A stretch of DNA of 64,000 nt from Verrucomicrobiota bacterium (GTDB lineage Bacteria; Verrucomicrobiota; Verrucomicrobiia; Limisphaerales; J093): the NCBI GenBank assembly GCA_022710935.1, contig JAKLFY010000025.1, positions 1 to 64,000 of the forward strand. Direction: 5' to 3'. The notes below the pieces were generated by a model. It worked only from the letters and a program-made list of their open reading frames with translations. It ran no database searches and was not told the origin of the DNA. Shown in pieces: positions 28,772 to 37,282 of this stretch. Position numbers and translations under genes: made by a program. The number at the start of each line of letters is the position of its first letter. Position 1 is the first letter of the stretch.

Positions 28772-31255
28772 ATGAAACGCCCCGCTGTCATTCCAGTTCG
28801 AGCCCGTCTGGTTCAGAGAGTCTCGGCCGCCGCGAAGCCGAAGACTGCCCAGCGCCGCAGGGCGGCGGCCAAAGCGACGAGGCGCCGGCGCACCCGCGGT
28901 GCGGAGGAACGCCCGGGTCCGCGGGCTCGAACGGGTGGCCTCTGGCTGGCCCTCTGCGTGCTTGGGTCCGGCGCGGCGGGGCCCGCGGCCATGACGACGC
29001 TCGCCGGGGCCGGATGGACGCCGCCCGTGCCCGATCAGAGCCGGTCGACAATCGCGAGGCATCTCGCCAAACCGGTCCTTGCCTCGCGCACGCTGGCCGA
29101 TATGGAGAGCACCAACGGCTGGGTTTTCTTCGGCCCGGGCACGGTGACGCTCAGCGCCGAGCACGCGCACGAGGGCAAACACGCCCTCCGGTTGCGATCG
29201 CCAACCCGCACCGAGAAGCCGGGGCCGGTTGCGGGCCGTCCGTTTGCCGAAACGGGTCTGCGCCTCGATGTGGCCGAGGAAGACTGGAGCGGGTTCAACC
29301 GGCTGTCGGTCCGGGTGCGTCCGCAGTTGGAGGGCTTCAATGTGGTCTCGCTGCTGATCAAGCTCCGCGGCGAAGGCACTGAAGGCCAGAGTTACACGGA
29401 TGGCGGACTGCACTTTGTGCTGCTGCGCAACCACGAATGGAACCGCGTGGTTTGGGAAATCGCGCATCTCGATCGCCGCCAGGTGCGCGGCGTCGAGTTG
29501 ATCTACCGCCTCCAGGGCAACGAACCCGGGGCCGCCGACGAAGTCCAGTATGACTTCGACCAACTCGAACTCGAACGGGTCGATCCGGATCATTTCTTGG
29601 GCTGGACCGTTGCCCCGGGGCGGTTCTCCTACAACCAACTCGGCTACGCCCCGGGCGCGGTCAAGCGGGCCTTCGCGAGCGGTCTCGACACGAACGCGTT
29701 TTCCCTTGTCGACGGCGTTTCGGGACAAGCGGTCTGGCGGGGCGCGGTCGTCCCCGGCCGAGACCCTGAGCCGGGGGTGCAGGTGCTGGACTTCACCGCG
29801 TGGAGGCAACCCGGCGAGTACAGACTCCAGGCTGGCGATCGGGTGTCGGAGCCGTTTCGCATCGGGCCCGGCCTCTGGCGCCACACCGTCGAGGCGATGC
29901 TCGACTTTTTCCATGCGGAACGGTGCGGATGGGCGGTGCCGGGCATCCACGAGATTTGTCACCGCGACTGGCTGGGGGTGAACGGCGACCTGCGGATGGT
30001 GATCAACGGCGGCTGGCACGACGCGGGCGATCTCTCTCAAGGGCTGGTGAACACGGCTGAGGCCACCTATGCCATGTTCCGTCTCGCCGAACGGCTGCGC
30101 GCCCGATCCGCGGACGACCCATCACTGCTCCCTTTGGCCTCGCGCCTGATGGACGAGGGGCGCTGGGGTTTGGACTGGATCCTGAAGACCCGATTCCCTG
30201 ACGGGCGGCGCATCACATGGGCGACGATGGATTTCTGGACCGACGGCATTCTCGGGACGGTGGATGACGTGACGGCTCAGGCGAGCGACGCGCCGTTCGA
30301 CACACTCCAGGCCGCGGCCGCATGCGCCGCGGCCGGCCGGCTCCTGCAAGCCGAAGACCCGCTCCTGGCCGCACGCTGTCTGCGGACGGCCGAGCAGGAC
30401 TGGCGGGAGGCGCTCGGGAGGCTGGGCGAGCCGCGACTCGAATTGGCGAGCGCCGCGGGGCACGCCGCCCTCGAACTGTTTCGCGGCACGAAGCGGCCCG
30501 AGTTTGCAGAGAAGGCGATCGAGTTTGCGGGCGTCGTCATCGAGTGTCAGGAGACTCGACCGCAACCATGGAGTCTGCCGCTTGCCGGCTTTTTCTACAC
30601 ATCGCCGAAGCGGGATCGCCTCCTGCACTACAATCATCGCAGCCACGAGCAGGCGCCGGTCATGCTCCTGACCGGTCTGCGCGAGACATTCCCCGAGGAC
30701 TCGAAACGCGCGGAGTGGGACGCGGCGATACGCCGGTATGCCGATTACCTCAAGGCGGCGGCGACGGTGACGGCGCCCTACGGGATGTTGCCGGCGGGAG
30801 TCTACCGTGCGGACGAACCGCGCAGGCCGGAGGAGCGGGCGCAGGTCCGCCAAGGGGTGCCCCTGGACGACCGGCATTTCCTGCGCCGCTTTCCGGTCTG
30901 GGGCGATTTCCGCGGGAACCTCGGGGTGCAGCTTTCCCAGGCGCTGGCGTTGGCGGCGGCGGCGCGATTGCTCGACGATGTCGAGGCGCGAACCCTGGTC
31001 GAGGCGCAACTCGATTGGACGCTCGGGCGCAACCCCTTTGCTCAAAGCCTGATGTACGGCGTCGGCCACGAGTACGCGCCGCAGTACACCGCGATGAGCG
31101 GCGACATGGTGGGATCGCTTCCGGTGGGGATCCAATCCCGGCGCGCGGGCGATGAGCCCTACTGGCCGCCATCCAATTGCTACAACTACGCCGAGGTCTG
31201 GGTGCATCCGGCGATTCGCTGGCTTGGCATCATGGCCGAACTCGAGCCGGATTGA
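28772..31255 (+). CDS. glycoside hydrolase family 9 (cellulase-like)
   Basis: 827 residues from ATG 28772; the start is uncertain because the first 60 codons are Arg/Lys-rich and partly resemble an intergenic repeat. A hydrophobic signal (LWLALCVLGSG) follows. An N-terminal carbohydrate-binding-like beta domain spans about 90-270, then a CelD_N Ig domain begins FSYNQLGYAPGAVKRAF. The (alpha/alpha)6 catalytic domain has GGWHDAGDLSQG (catalytic Asp) and near the end GHEYAPQYTAMSGD, YWPPSNCYNYAEVWVHP (acid Glu in AEVW). GH9 enzymes hydrolyse beta-1,4-glucans with inversion. It is secreted and probably used for plant or algal polysaccharides. Confidence 0.9.
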   Translation: MKRPAVIPVRARLVQRVSAAAKPKTAQRRRAAAKATRRRRTRGAEERPGPRARTGGLWLALCVLGSGAAGPAAMTTLAGAGWTPPVPDQSRSTIARHLAKPVLASRTLADMESTNGWVFFGPGTVTLSAEHAHEGKHALRLRSPTRTEKPGPVAGRPFAETGLRLDVAEEDWSGFNRLSVRVRPQLEGFNVVSLLIKLRGEGTEGQSYTDGGLHFVLLRNHEWNRVVWEIAHLDRRQVRGVELIYRLQGNEPGAADEVQYDFDQLELERVDPDHFLGWTVAPGRFSYNQLGYAPGAVKRAFASGLDTNAFSLVDGVSGQAVWRGAVVPGRDPEPGVQVLDFTAWRQPGEYRLQAGDRVSEPFRIGPGLWRHTVEAMLDFFHAERCGWAVPGIHEICHRDWLGVNGDLRMVINGGWHDAGDLSQGLVNTAEATYAMFRLAERLRARSADDPSLLPLASRLMDEGRWGLDWILKTRFPDGRRITWATMDFWTDGILGTVDDVTAQASDAPFDTLQAAAACAAAGRLLQAEDPLLAARCLRTAEQDWREALGRLGEPRLELASAAGHAALELFRGTKRPEFAEKAIEFAGVVIECQETRPQPWSLPLAGFFYTSPKRDRLLHYNHRSHEQAPVMLLTGLRETFPEDSKRAEWDAAIRRYADYLKAAATVTAPYGMLPAGVYRADEPRRPEERAQVRQGVPLDDRHFLRRFPVWGDFRGNLGVQLSQALALAAAARLLDDVEARTLVEAQLDWTLGRNPFAQSLMYGVGHEYAPQYTAMSGDMVGSLPVGIQSRRAGDEPYWPPSNCYNYAEVWVHPAIRWLGIMAELEPD

Positions 31256-31276
31256 GCCGGGGCGGGTCCGGAGCAT

Positions 31277-31365
31277 CTGGTTGGTGTTGGTCTTCTGTCG
31301 CCCGGTGGGGGCACCGGGCCAACCAATGGAGACTCCCGCTGTAGGCCGCGTGCCCCCACGCGGCG
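31277..31365 (-). repeat. double-hairpin GTAGGCC repeat, copy 1
   Basis: Two tight hairpins: GCCCGGTG-gggg-CACCGGGC and GCCGCGTG-cccc-CACGCGGC, each an 8-base stem with a 4-base loop, are joined by a linker containing AATGGAGACTCCCGC. The reverse complement recurs at 42052-42145 with altered loops. It lies just after the cellulase stop and could act as a terminator or RNA-stability element. The 31256-31456 gap holds nothing else I recognise. Confidence 0.8.
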
Positions 31366-31456
31366 CAAACTCGATTCCCACCGACGCTCTCCAGATACAC
31401 TGGCGCAGGTGCTCGCACAGGCTTGTCTTTTGCTCCCCTTCTCTTACATTCATCCC

Positions 31457-31912
31457 ATGAAGCAGGACGTGGCGGCTGTCGAGATTCGCGGCATCTTGCC
31501 GGCCAACAACGGCGTCGCCGTGTTTGTCGGCAACGACGAGAAGGTTTTTGTCATCCAGGTCGAGGCCAACATGGGGGCGGTGATCGGAATGTTCCTGCGC
31601 GACACCGTGAAAGAGCGGCCGCTGACGCACGATCTGTTCGTTCATCTCCTGACCGCGTTCGGCATCAGCGTCGAGCGCGTGGTGATCACCGAACTGAAGA
31701 ACTCGACCTACTACGCCCGCCTGATCCTGCAGCAGCAGAACGAACTGGGCCGCAAGATCGTGGAACTCGATGCGCGCCCCAGCGATTGCCTGGCCCTGGC
31801 CACCGCCCAGAAACGCCCCATCTACGTCACGCGCAGCCTCCTCGACCAGGTCGAAGACATGTCCGAATACCTCGCCCGCATGAGCGAATCCGGGGGCGAG
31901 AGCGCCGCCTAG
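31457..31912 (+). CDS. bifunctional nuclease (DUF151) family protein
   Basis: 151 residues from ATG 31457 (MKQDVAAVEIRGILPANNG). It has the DUF151/BFN fold markers: an AVFVGNDEKVFVIQVE strand, the EANMGAVIGMFLRD segment, LTHDLFVHLLTAFGI, VVITELKNSTYYARL and the ending DARPSDCLALA. A short Glu/Ser-rich tail follows. The plant homologue has RNase and DNase activity; the bacterial role is unclear. The TAG stop is the first codon of a palindromic repeat that separates it from holA. Confidence 0.9.
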   Translation: MKQDVAAVEIRGILPANNGVAVFVGNDEKVFVIQVEANMGAVIGMFLRDTVKERPLTHDLFVHLLTAFGISVERVVITELKNSTYYARLILQQQNELGRKIVELDARPSDCLALATAQKRPIYVTRSLLDQVEDMSEYLARMSESGGESAA

Positions 31913-31981
31913 CGCGCATTTCTCACCAACTTCTGACGAACGCGGAGCCGATGCCATCGAAAGGTGCACTCATGCGCGCTA
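31910..31981 (+). repeat. palindromic-end repeat bridging two genes
   Basis: TAGCGCGCAT at 31910-31919 and ATGCGCGCTA at 31972-31981 are perfect 10-base inverted arms. The left arm supplies the TAG stop of the nuclease gene. The interior contains ATG 31951 and the right arm contains ATG 31972, both in frame with holA. It shares CATTTCTCACCAACTT with the 34467, 44093 and 59495 copies, and its other half with 16727-16798. Confidence 0.8.
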
Positions 31982-33147
31982 GAAAAGCAGTCCCGACCAA
32001 ACCCGCCGCCCCCCTGGTGCTCGTGTGCGGCGAGGACGATTTCGCCGTGCAGCAGCGGGGCCGGCAATTGTATGCGGACTGGTGCAAGGAGATTGGCGGG
32101 ATGGACCATGAGACCATCGACGCCACCGTCTCGAACAGTCACGAGGCGCTCCGGTCCCTGGCCAAACTCCGCGAGGCGCTCCAGACCCTCCCCTTCTTCG
32201 GCAGCGGCAAAGTCATCTGGTTGCGTCAATGCAATTTCCTGGGAGACGAACGTGTTGCCGGCGCCCAGGCCGTCACCGCGTCCCTGAACGACCTGGCCCA
32301 GGAACTCAAGCGCTTCCCGTGGGACAACGTGCGCCTGCTCATCACCGCCGGAAAGGTCGACCGCCGGAAAACCTTCTCGAAAACCATCGAGAAGCTGGGG
32401 GCCGTCGAGTCCCTCGCCGGACTGTCGGCCGACGACAAGGATTGGGCGGACCAGGCGGAGCGATTCGTCCGAGGCGAATTGCGGACGCGCCGGCAGGAGA
32501 TGTCGGATGAGGCCCTGGGCGAACTGGTGTCGGCGGTGGGCCCCAACCTGCGCCAGTTGTCGCAGGAAATCGAGAAGCTCTCGCTCTACGCCGCCGAACG
32601 CCCCGAAATCACCGTGGCCGACGTGCATGCGGTCGTGAGCCGCAACAAACAGGCGCGCGCCTTCGCCCTGGGCGAAGCCCTCGGAGACCGCGATCTGCCC
32701 CGCGCGCTCCGTTGCCTTGACGAGGAATTGTGGGAGATGCAGTTCGATCGCCAGAAGAGCGCGATCGGGCTCCTCTACGGGCTCATCTCGAAGGTGCGCA
32801 CGCTGCTCCTCCTCAAGGAGATGTTCCGAGTCGGGCTGCTCGCGCCGGACGTCGACTACACCCGCTTCAAGTCTCAGTTGGAACGGCTGCCGTCCGAAGC
32901 CATGCCGGAGGACAAACGCTACAACCCGTCTGCCATGCACCCGTACGTCCTCTTCAAGGCCCTGCCCCAGGCCGGACAGTACACCGCCGAGGAGCTGGTG
33001 CGGGCGATGGACGTGCTGCTCGTCTCCAACCGCCGCCTCGTGTCCAGTCAACTCGAAGAAGCCCTGGTCCTCCAACAGGCCCTGGTCCAGATCGTCGGAC
33101 GCCCCCCCGGCCGGCGCCCTGGCCGCATGGCCGCCCGCGCCTCGTGA
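31951..33147 (+). CDS. holA: DNA polymerase III delta subunit
   Basis: 398 residues from ATG 31951, or 391 from the in-frame ATG 31972; both start codons lie inside a palindromic repeat. The N-terminus PLVLVCGEDDFAVQQRGRQL is the usual delta opening, followed by LQTLPFFGSGKVIWLRQCNF and DNVRLLITAGKVDRRKTFSK in the AAA-like domain I. NLRQLSQEIEKLSLYA and AVVSRNKQARAFALGEALGD mark domain II. The C-terminal collar domain ends at GRRPGRMAARAS. Delta opens the sliding clamp in the clamp loader. Its stop overlaps the recombinase start (GTGA). Confidence 0.9.
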   Translation: MPSKGALMRARKAVPTKPAAPLVLVCGEDDFAVQQRGRQLYADWCKEIGGMDHETIDATVSNSHEALRSLAKLREALQTLPFFGSGKVIWLRQCNFLGDERVAGAQAVTASLNDLAQELKRFPWDNVRLLITAGKVDRRKTFSKTIEKLGAVESLAGLSADDKDWADQAERFVRGELRTRRQEMSDEALGELVSAVGPNLRQLSQEIEKLSLYAAERPEITVADVHAVVSRNKQARAFALGEALGDRDLPRALRCLDEELWEMQFDRQKSAIGLLYGLISKVRTLLLLKEMFRVGLLAPDVDYTRFKSQLERLPSEAMPEDKRYNPSAMHPYVLFKALPQAGQYTAEELVRAMDVLLVSNRRLVSSQLEEALVLQQALVQIVGRPPGRRPGRMAARAS

Positions 33148-34136
33148 GCGCACAGACCGCCACCACTCCCCCCGCCCCCGCCCCGCCGCGCGAACCGGAC
33201 GAATCGCCCGACCCGCATGTTGCCCAGTTCCTCGAGCATCTGGCGGTGGATCGGGCGGCCTCGCCGTACACGCGCCGAAACTACCAGCACGCGCTGCGCG
33301 AGTTCAGCCAGTGGCATCGCCAGGAACGGGGCGCCCCGCCACCCTGGCCCAGCCTCGAACGGGATGACTTTCGCGGTTTCCTGCGCTTTCTCGGACGCGG
33401 CCAACTGAGCCGGGCAGCCGTTGCGCTGCGCTTCAGCGCCCTGCGTTCGTTCTATCGATTCCTCGTCAGGCGCGGCGTGGTCATCACTACGCCCATTCGC
33501 AGTCTCTCTCTGCCGAAATTGCCGCGGCGACTGCCGCGGTTCCTGACCACCGGCCAGGCCGCGGCTCTGCTCCGAGCGCCCCTCGACGAGCTGGCCCAAC
33601 TCGAACAAACAGGCGATCCGCCGGCGGGACCCGACGAGTTCCATCGCGATGCCGCCATCCTCGAGACGATCTATTCATGCGGGCTGCGCATCAGCGAGGC
33701 GTGCGGCTTGCGGGCTGAGGACGTCGCCTGGGACGATCAGCTCATCCGCGTCCGCGGCAAAGGGCGCAAAGAGCGGCAGATTCCGATCGGCGCACCGGCC
33801 CTCGAAGCGATCCGCGCCTATTGGCACCTGCTCCCCGCGCCGCCCGCCGGATCCCTGCCTGTCTTTCTCGCTCAAGCGAACAGCACGCGTCCGGTCTCGG
33901 CGCGGGTCGTTCAGATGCGCCTCAAGCGCTATCTTGCCCGGGCCGGGCTGGACCCGCACCTCACGCCGCACAAGCTGCGGCACAGTTTCGCCACCCATCT
34001 GCTCGATGCCGGGGCGGATCTGCGCAGCGTTCAGGAACTGCTCGGTCACGCCCATCTTGCCACGACGCAGATCTACACCCACCTCACAACGGAACGGCTG
34101 AAGCGAGTGTACGATCAGGCCCACCCGCGGGCGTGA
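33144..34136 (+). CDS. XerC/XerD-type tyrosine recombinase
   Basis: 330 residues from GTG 33144, which overlaps the holA stop (GTGA). The N-terminal SAM-like domain has VAQFLEHLAVDRAASPYTRR. Catalytic residues are visible: Arg in YSCGLRISEACGL, Lys in RVRGKGRKERQIPIG, HKLRHSFATHL, GHAHLATTQIYTH with the Tyr nucleophile. Length and context (after holA) fit a housekeeping Xer protein for chromosome-dimer resolution, not an element integrase. There is an insertion of about 20 residues around QLEQTGDPPAGPDEFH. XerC or XerD cannot be told from this sequence alone. Confidence 0.9.
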   Translation: MSAQTATTPPAPAPPREPDESPDPHVAQFLEHLAVDRAASPYTRRNYQHALREFSQWHRQERGAPPPWPSLERDDFRGFLRFLGRGQLSRAAVALRFSALRSFYRFLVRRGVVITTPIRSLSLPKLPRRLPRFLTTGQAAALLRAPLDELAQLEQTGDPPAGPDEFHRDAAILETIYSCGLRISEACGLRAEDVAWDDQLIRVRGKGRKERQIPIGAPALEAIRAYWHLLPAPPAGSLPVFLAQANSTRPVSARVVQMRLKRYLARAGLDPHLTPHKLRHSFATHLLDAGADLRSVQELLGHAHLATTQIYTHLTTERLKRVYDQAHPRA

Positions 34137-34466
34137 TGTGATGGTTGATGGTTGATGGGTTGAACGTTTCCGGTTCTGGGTCTCCGTCCACATTTCACCA
34201 TTGCATGTCATCGCTGTCTGTGCCCCCTCCTTGGAGGGGGCGATCCTGCGGCTGCGTGAGAGTGCGTGTGCTTCAGCACCGCTCTGGAATGGGAACGCAC
34301 GGAGAACCGTCCGCGGAAAGCGGCGGTGAACCGAGGCACTCTCCCGCAATGCGGGACTTCGCGACCTCGGAGCCGAACCGAGCAGAGGGGACTGCCACAA
34401 CGAACACCGGCCCAAGGACTTGGACAACAACAGCTCTGCTCCCGGGAACAACTCGGAAGAACACCT

Positions 34467-34538
34467 TAGCCCGCATTTCTCACCAACTTTTGATGTCATC
34501 TGACCGGTCACCGTCACATTTCGCCTGAAATGCGGGCT
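34467..34538 (+). repeat. palindromic-end repeat, AGCCCGCATTTC type
   Basis: TAGCCCGCATTTC opens the element and AAATGCGGGCT closes it. The interior (CTCACCAACTTTTGATGTC, GACCGGTCACCGTCACATTTC) matches the copies at 44093-44165 and 59495-59565 with a few substitutions. One change (TTTCGCC for TTTCACC) distinguishes it from the 59495 copy. Confidence 0.85.
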
Positions 34539-34543
34539 CATCA

Positions 34544-34677
34544 GAAACCCGCGCCCCAAACCGATGGACCCAATCTCGACCACACTGTGTCCGCGTGCCC
34601 GCGTCACCCAAGCGGCTGGGGCGCGTCCAGGGGTTGCTGAACCGATGAGTCGATTCTCCTTGCTGGGCGCGGGTTTC
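34544..34677. repeat. 134-bp inverted-repeat insertion (MITE-like)
   Basis: GAAACCCGCGCCC at 34544-34556 and GGGCGCGGGTTTC at 34665-34677 are perfect 13-base inverted arms. The element sits exactly between two other repeats that are only about 11 bases apart at 59566-59576, so it looks inserted. The interior has no open frame of note. Confidence 0.65.
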
Positions 34678-34681
34678 ACAG

Positions 34682-34747
34682 ACCCGGAAATCTCACCCAC
34701 CGACCGTCAGGAATGCCGCGACCGCCCCACTGGTGAGGTTTCCGGGT
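34682..34747. repeat. palindromic-end repeat, CCCGGAAATCTCACC type, copy 1
   Basis: ACCCGGAAATCTCACC and GGTGAGGTTTCCGGGT are 16-base arms with one mismatch; the interior (CGTCAGGAATGCCGCGACCG) is the same as at 59577-59642. It lies about 70 bases after the convergent esterase stop. Confidence 0.8.
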
Positions 34748-34817
34748 TAGGTCAACGCGCGTGCGCGGCTGCTGGGGGAGGCCCTGATCGATAACGGTGA
34801 TCTTCTCAGGCGCGGAA

Positions 34818-36077
34818 TCAAAGCCCCAGTTGCCGGTCGAGCCAGGCGTAGGCCTGCCGTCGCACCTCGGGCGGAAAGTCGTGCTCCGCATCGGGGTAGA
34901 CGGCCGCCAGCGCCTCGGCGGCGCCGAGGAGGCGGTAGACGGGAGCGGCGGCCTGGACGCAATCCTTGACTCCCGACACTTCGAAATTGTCATCATGCAG
35001 CGGCGCGTTGATGAAGACGGGCCGGGGGGCGATGGCGGCGAGGACCTCGGTGAAATCAAAGGGCATCTTTCGGGGATTGCAGCCGTATACCGAACGAATC
35101 CGCGGCATGTAACCGTCGTGGCTCCAACCGGATAGGTTGCCGCCATAGTACTTGGAGAACGCGTTGAAGCCGCAACTGGTCACCACCACCCGGACGCGCT
35201 CGTCGAACACGGCCAGAAACAGCGCGTTATGCCCCCCCAAGGAATGGCCGAGCACGCCGATGCGGCGGGCGTCCACTTCGGGCATCGACGCCAGCAGGTC
35301 GAGGGCGCGCCGGTGATTGACGATGCCCTGCATGGTTGCGCTGGCGTAACCGGCCGCATAGGCGTCGCGCCGGTAATCGCCGAAGTTCGGATAGTCCGGC
35401 ACCAGCGTCACGTAGCCCCGCTGCGCCACCTCGAGACCAAACTGCCGATTCGTCCGGCCGCGCAATCCGGCCATCTCGGCTTTGCCCTCCGGCGTTGTCT
35501 GGTGCAGACACAGCATGGCGGGACGTTTGGCGCCGCCGCTCTTCGGGATGAAGAGATAGGCCGGCACCCGGTTCGCGGGCGATTCCACGGTGTAGAGGAT
35601 CTTCCGGCGCACGCCGTTGCCAGTCCGGATTTCCTCGAGCACCTCGACCGGGGGCGGACCTTCGAATTCGAGCGGCGGTCGAGTCCCCATCACCTGCTCC
35701 ATCGCGGCAAGAATATGGCCGCGTCGCTTCATCCAATCCGCCGCCCCACGCACAGGATGATCGAGCCCCGCCTCATCCCGAAAGCACAACAGATTCAGCT
35801 TGTCCGAATAAAATGGCGGATCTTTCGAGGGCGCGGCCGCCTCTCCCCGGGAGGACTCGGGGGTGGATGCGGCTTGGCCTTCCCCTCCCGAACTCGTTCG
35901 ACTGAAGAGCAACCCAGCCACAAGCGCACACAGCGCCGCCAGACAGAGCCTTCGCAGCCTGCACAGGGAAAACACGACGGCGAAGAAGGCGCCTGCGCCG
36001 CGCCCGTTCCGCACGTTCGGGACAAGATCCGCGCTTCGAACCGGTCCATTCCTCATCGCTGTTTCATTCGTGGTCAT
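34818..36077 (-). CDS. secreted alpha/beta-hydrolase (acetyl-xylan esterase / dienelactone hydrolase-like)
   Basis: 419 residues. A basic N-terminus is followed by a hydrophobic signal (LCLAALCALVAGLLF). The hydrolase fold shows a PAMLCLHQTTPEGK strand, RRIGVLGHSLGGHNALF with the nucleophile Ser in GHSLGGH, APRPVFINAPLHDDNFE with a candidate acidic residue, and YPDAEHDFPPEVR with the catalytic His. The sequence type is that of Verrucomicrobial sugar-ester hydrolases; the substrate is unknown. With the GH9 gene 3.5 kb away it fits polysaccharide breakdown. ATG 36056 is an alternative start. Confidence 0.85.
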   Translation of the reverse strand: MTTNETAMRNGPVRSADLVPNVRNGRGAGAFFAVVFSLCRLRRLCLAALCALVAGLLFSRTSSGGEGQAASTPESSRGEAAAPSKDPPFYSDKLNLLCFRDEAGLDHPVRGAADWMKRRGHILAAMEQVMGTRPPLEFEGPPPVEVLEEIRTGNGVRRKILYTVESPANRVPAYLFIPKSGGAKRPAMLCLHQTTPEGKAEMAGLRGRTNRQFGLEVAQRGYVTLVPDYPNFGDYRRDAYAAGYASATMQGIVNHRRALDLLASMPEVDARRIGVLGHSLGGHNALFLAVFDERVRVVVTSCGFNAFSKYYGGNLSGWSHDGYMPRIRSVYGCNPRKMPFDFTEVLAAIAPRPVFINAPLHDDNFEVSGVKDCVQAAAPVYRLLGAAEALAAVYPDAEHDFPPEVRRQAYAWLDRQLGL

Positions 36078-36300
36078 TTGCGCGCTCGTTTCTTGGGCTG
36101 TTGTGTATCCTGTGCCGCGCGTCCTGTCATCCCCATTGCGTGGAGCAGGTCCGCAGCGACCAGATCGCTTCCCGCGACTCCTGGCGGTTCGATGCCCGCC
36201 TCGCGCTACAAATGCCGGGTCAGGTTATAGCTGACGAACCGGACGCATTCGGAGATTGTCGCCGACGCCAAATGCAGTACACTTTCAGCGTTTTGCCGTT

Positions 36301-37095
36301 ATGAACGACCGTGCTCCCCTCAGTCCGCCGGACGACGCACCCCCGGTCCCCGACTCGACCTCGTTGGGCGCGCGGATGCTCAACGTCTTTGCCACGCCCG
36401 CCGACGTGTTCGACGAGGTGAAAGTCAGTCCGCCACGGACGGCGCATTGGCTGGTGCCGACGCTGTTGGCGACGCTGGTCGGCTGGGTGGGGGTGTGGCT
36501 GGTGCTTCACCAGGAATCGATCAAGCAGCAGATCAGCGACCTGCAGGAGGCGCAACTCGAGAAGAGTATCGAACAAGGCCGGATGACCCGCGAACAACTC
36601 GAGGCCCAGAGACCGACGATCGAGAAGATCGGCAGAATCATCCGCAATGCGACGATGTTCGCCGCGCCGCCCCTGATGGCCTTCGGGCTCGTTTTCTGGT
36701 GGGCGCTTATCACGTTCCTGGTGGGCAGGTACGCGCTGGGCGGACACTTCACGTACATGAAGGCCGTCGAGGTGTCGGGGCTGATCGGCATGTTGGCGAC
36801 ACTCGAATCGGTGATCAAGACGCTCATGATGGTGGCTTTGGGGAGCCTGTACGCCGGGGCCAACCTGGCGACGCTGCTGGTCAAGGATTTCGATCCGGCG
36901 AACCTCTCGCACGGTTTGATGGCCGCCGTGGACGTCGTGGCGTTCTGGGTGCTCGCCGTGCGCGCGATCGGCCTGTCGCGATTGAGCGGCGCGACGTTCG
37001 CCAAGAGCGCCGCGTGGCTGTTCGGGCTGTGGCTGCTCTGGACCGGCCTTTGGATTGTGGCCGGGCACTTCCTGCCGAAGCTCTTCGGCGGCTAA
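36301..37095 (+). CDS. YIP1 family membrane protein
   Basis: 264 residues from ATG 36301. The N-terminal LNVFATPADVFDEVKVSPPR is the YIP1-type opening. Five or so transmembrane helices follow (WLVPTLLATLVGWVGVWLVL, AAPPLMAFGLVFWWALITFLV, VSGLIGMLATLESVIKTLMMV, AAVDVVAFWVLAVRAIGL, AAWLFGLWLLWTGLWIVAG), with a coiled segment (about 65-105) between the first two. The role is unknown, probably inner-membrane. It precedes the exporter operon by 283 bases of repeat DNA, and its TAA stop begins a degenerate repeat copy. Confidence 0.88.
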   Translation: MNDRAPLSPPDDAPPVPDSTSLGARMLNVFATPADVFDEVKVSPPRTAHWLVPTLLATLVGWVGVWLVLHQESIKQQISDLQEAQLEKSIEQGRMTREQLEAQRPTIEKIGRIIRNATMFAAPPLMAFGLVFWWALITFLVGRYALGGHFTYMKAVEVSGLIGMLATLESVIKTLMMVALGSLYAGANLATLLVKDFDPANLSHGLMAAVDVVAFWVLAVRAIGLSRLSGATFAKSAAWLFGLWLLWTGLWIVAGHFLPKLFGG

Positions 37096-37161
37096 CCTGC
37101 ATGTTTTTTGAATTTGTGATCACCGCGAAGCCGAAGACTCCGGGATGTGGACCTATGCGAT
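37093..37161 (-). repeat. degenerate palindromic-end repeat at YIP1 stop
   Basis: It starts TAACCTGCATGTTT at the YIP1 stop and continues TTTGTGATCACCGCGAAGCCGAAGACT, which matches the reverse complement of the 56438-56508 element. The far arm is eroded (TATGCGATCC). It is the first of three inverted-repeat units that fill the gap to the next gene. Confidence 0.65.
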
Positions 37162-37168
37162 CCGGAAA

Positions 37169-37280
37169 GCAAAACCGCCCCCGAGTCGAGGGATAGAACC
37201 GGGCAACAGAGTGTCACCGCACTCGCGAGCTTTCGGAAACGCTCCGAACCTCTTTTCCCCCTGTGCGGGCGCGGTTTTGC
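37169..37280. repeat. 112-bp inverted-repeat element
   Basis: GCAAAACCGCCCCC and GGGCGCGGTTTTGC form 14-base arms with two mismatches, enclosing about 84 bases without a coding frame. It is similar in design to the 134-bp element at 34544-34677 but differs in sequence. Confidence 0.5.
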
Positions 37281-37282
37281 CG

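Larger units (their letters stand above)
34137..34817. other. intergenic region packed with repeats
   Basis: About 680 bases between the recombinase (plus) and esterase (minus) genes, which converge. The first 330 bases hold no gene that I recognise; frames are short. The rest contains three inverted-repeat elements listed separately (34467-34538, 34544-34677, 34682-34747). Confidence 0.6.

Noticed and set aside
30122-31969. 615-codon minus-strand frame
   Set aside because: It lies opposite the GH9 gene and the nuclease gene, both with clear families; no domain is visible in this frame.
33144-34136. Tyrosine recombinase as sign of an integrated element
   Set aside because: Its length, motifs and position after holA fit a housekeeping Xer recombinase; no attachment sites or phage genes are nearby.
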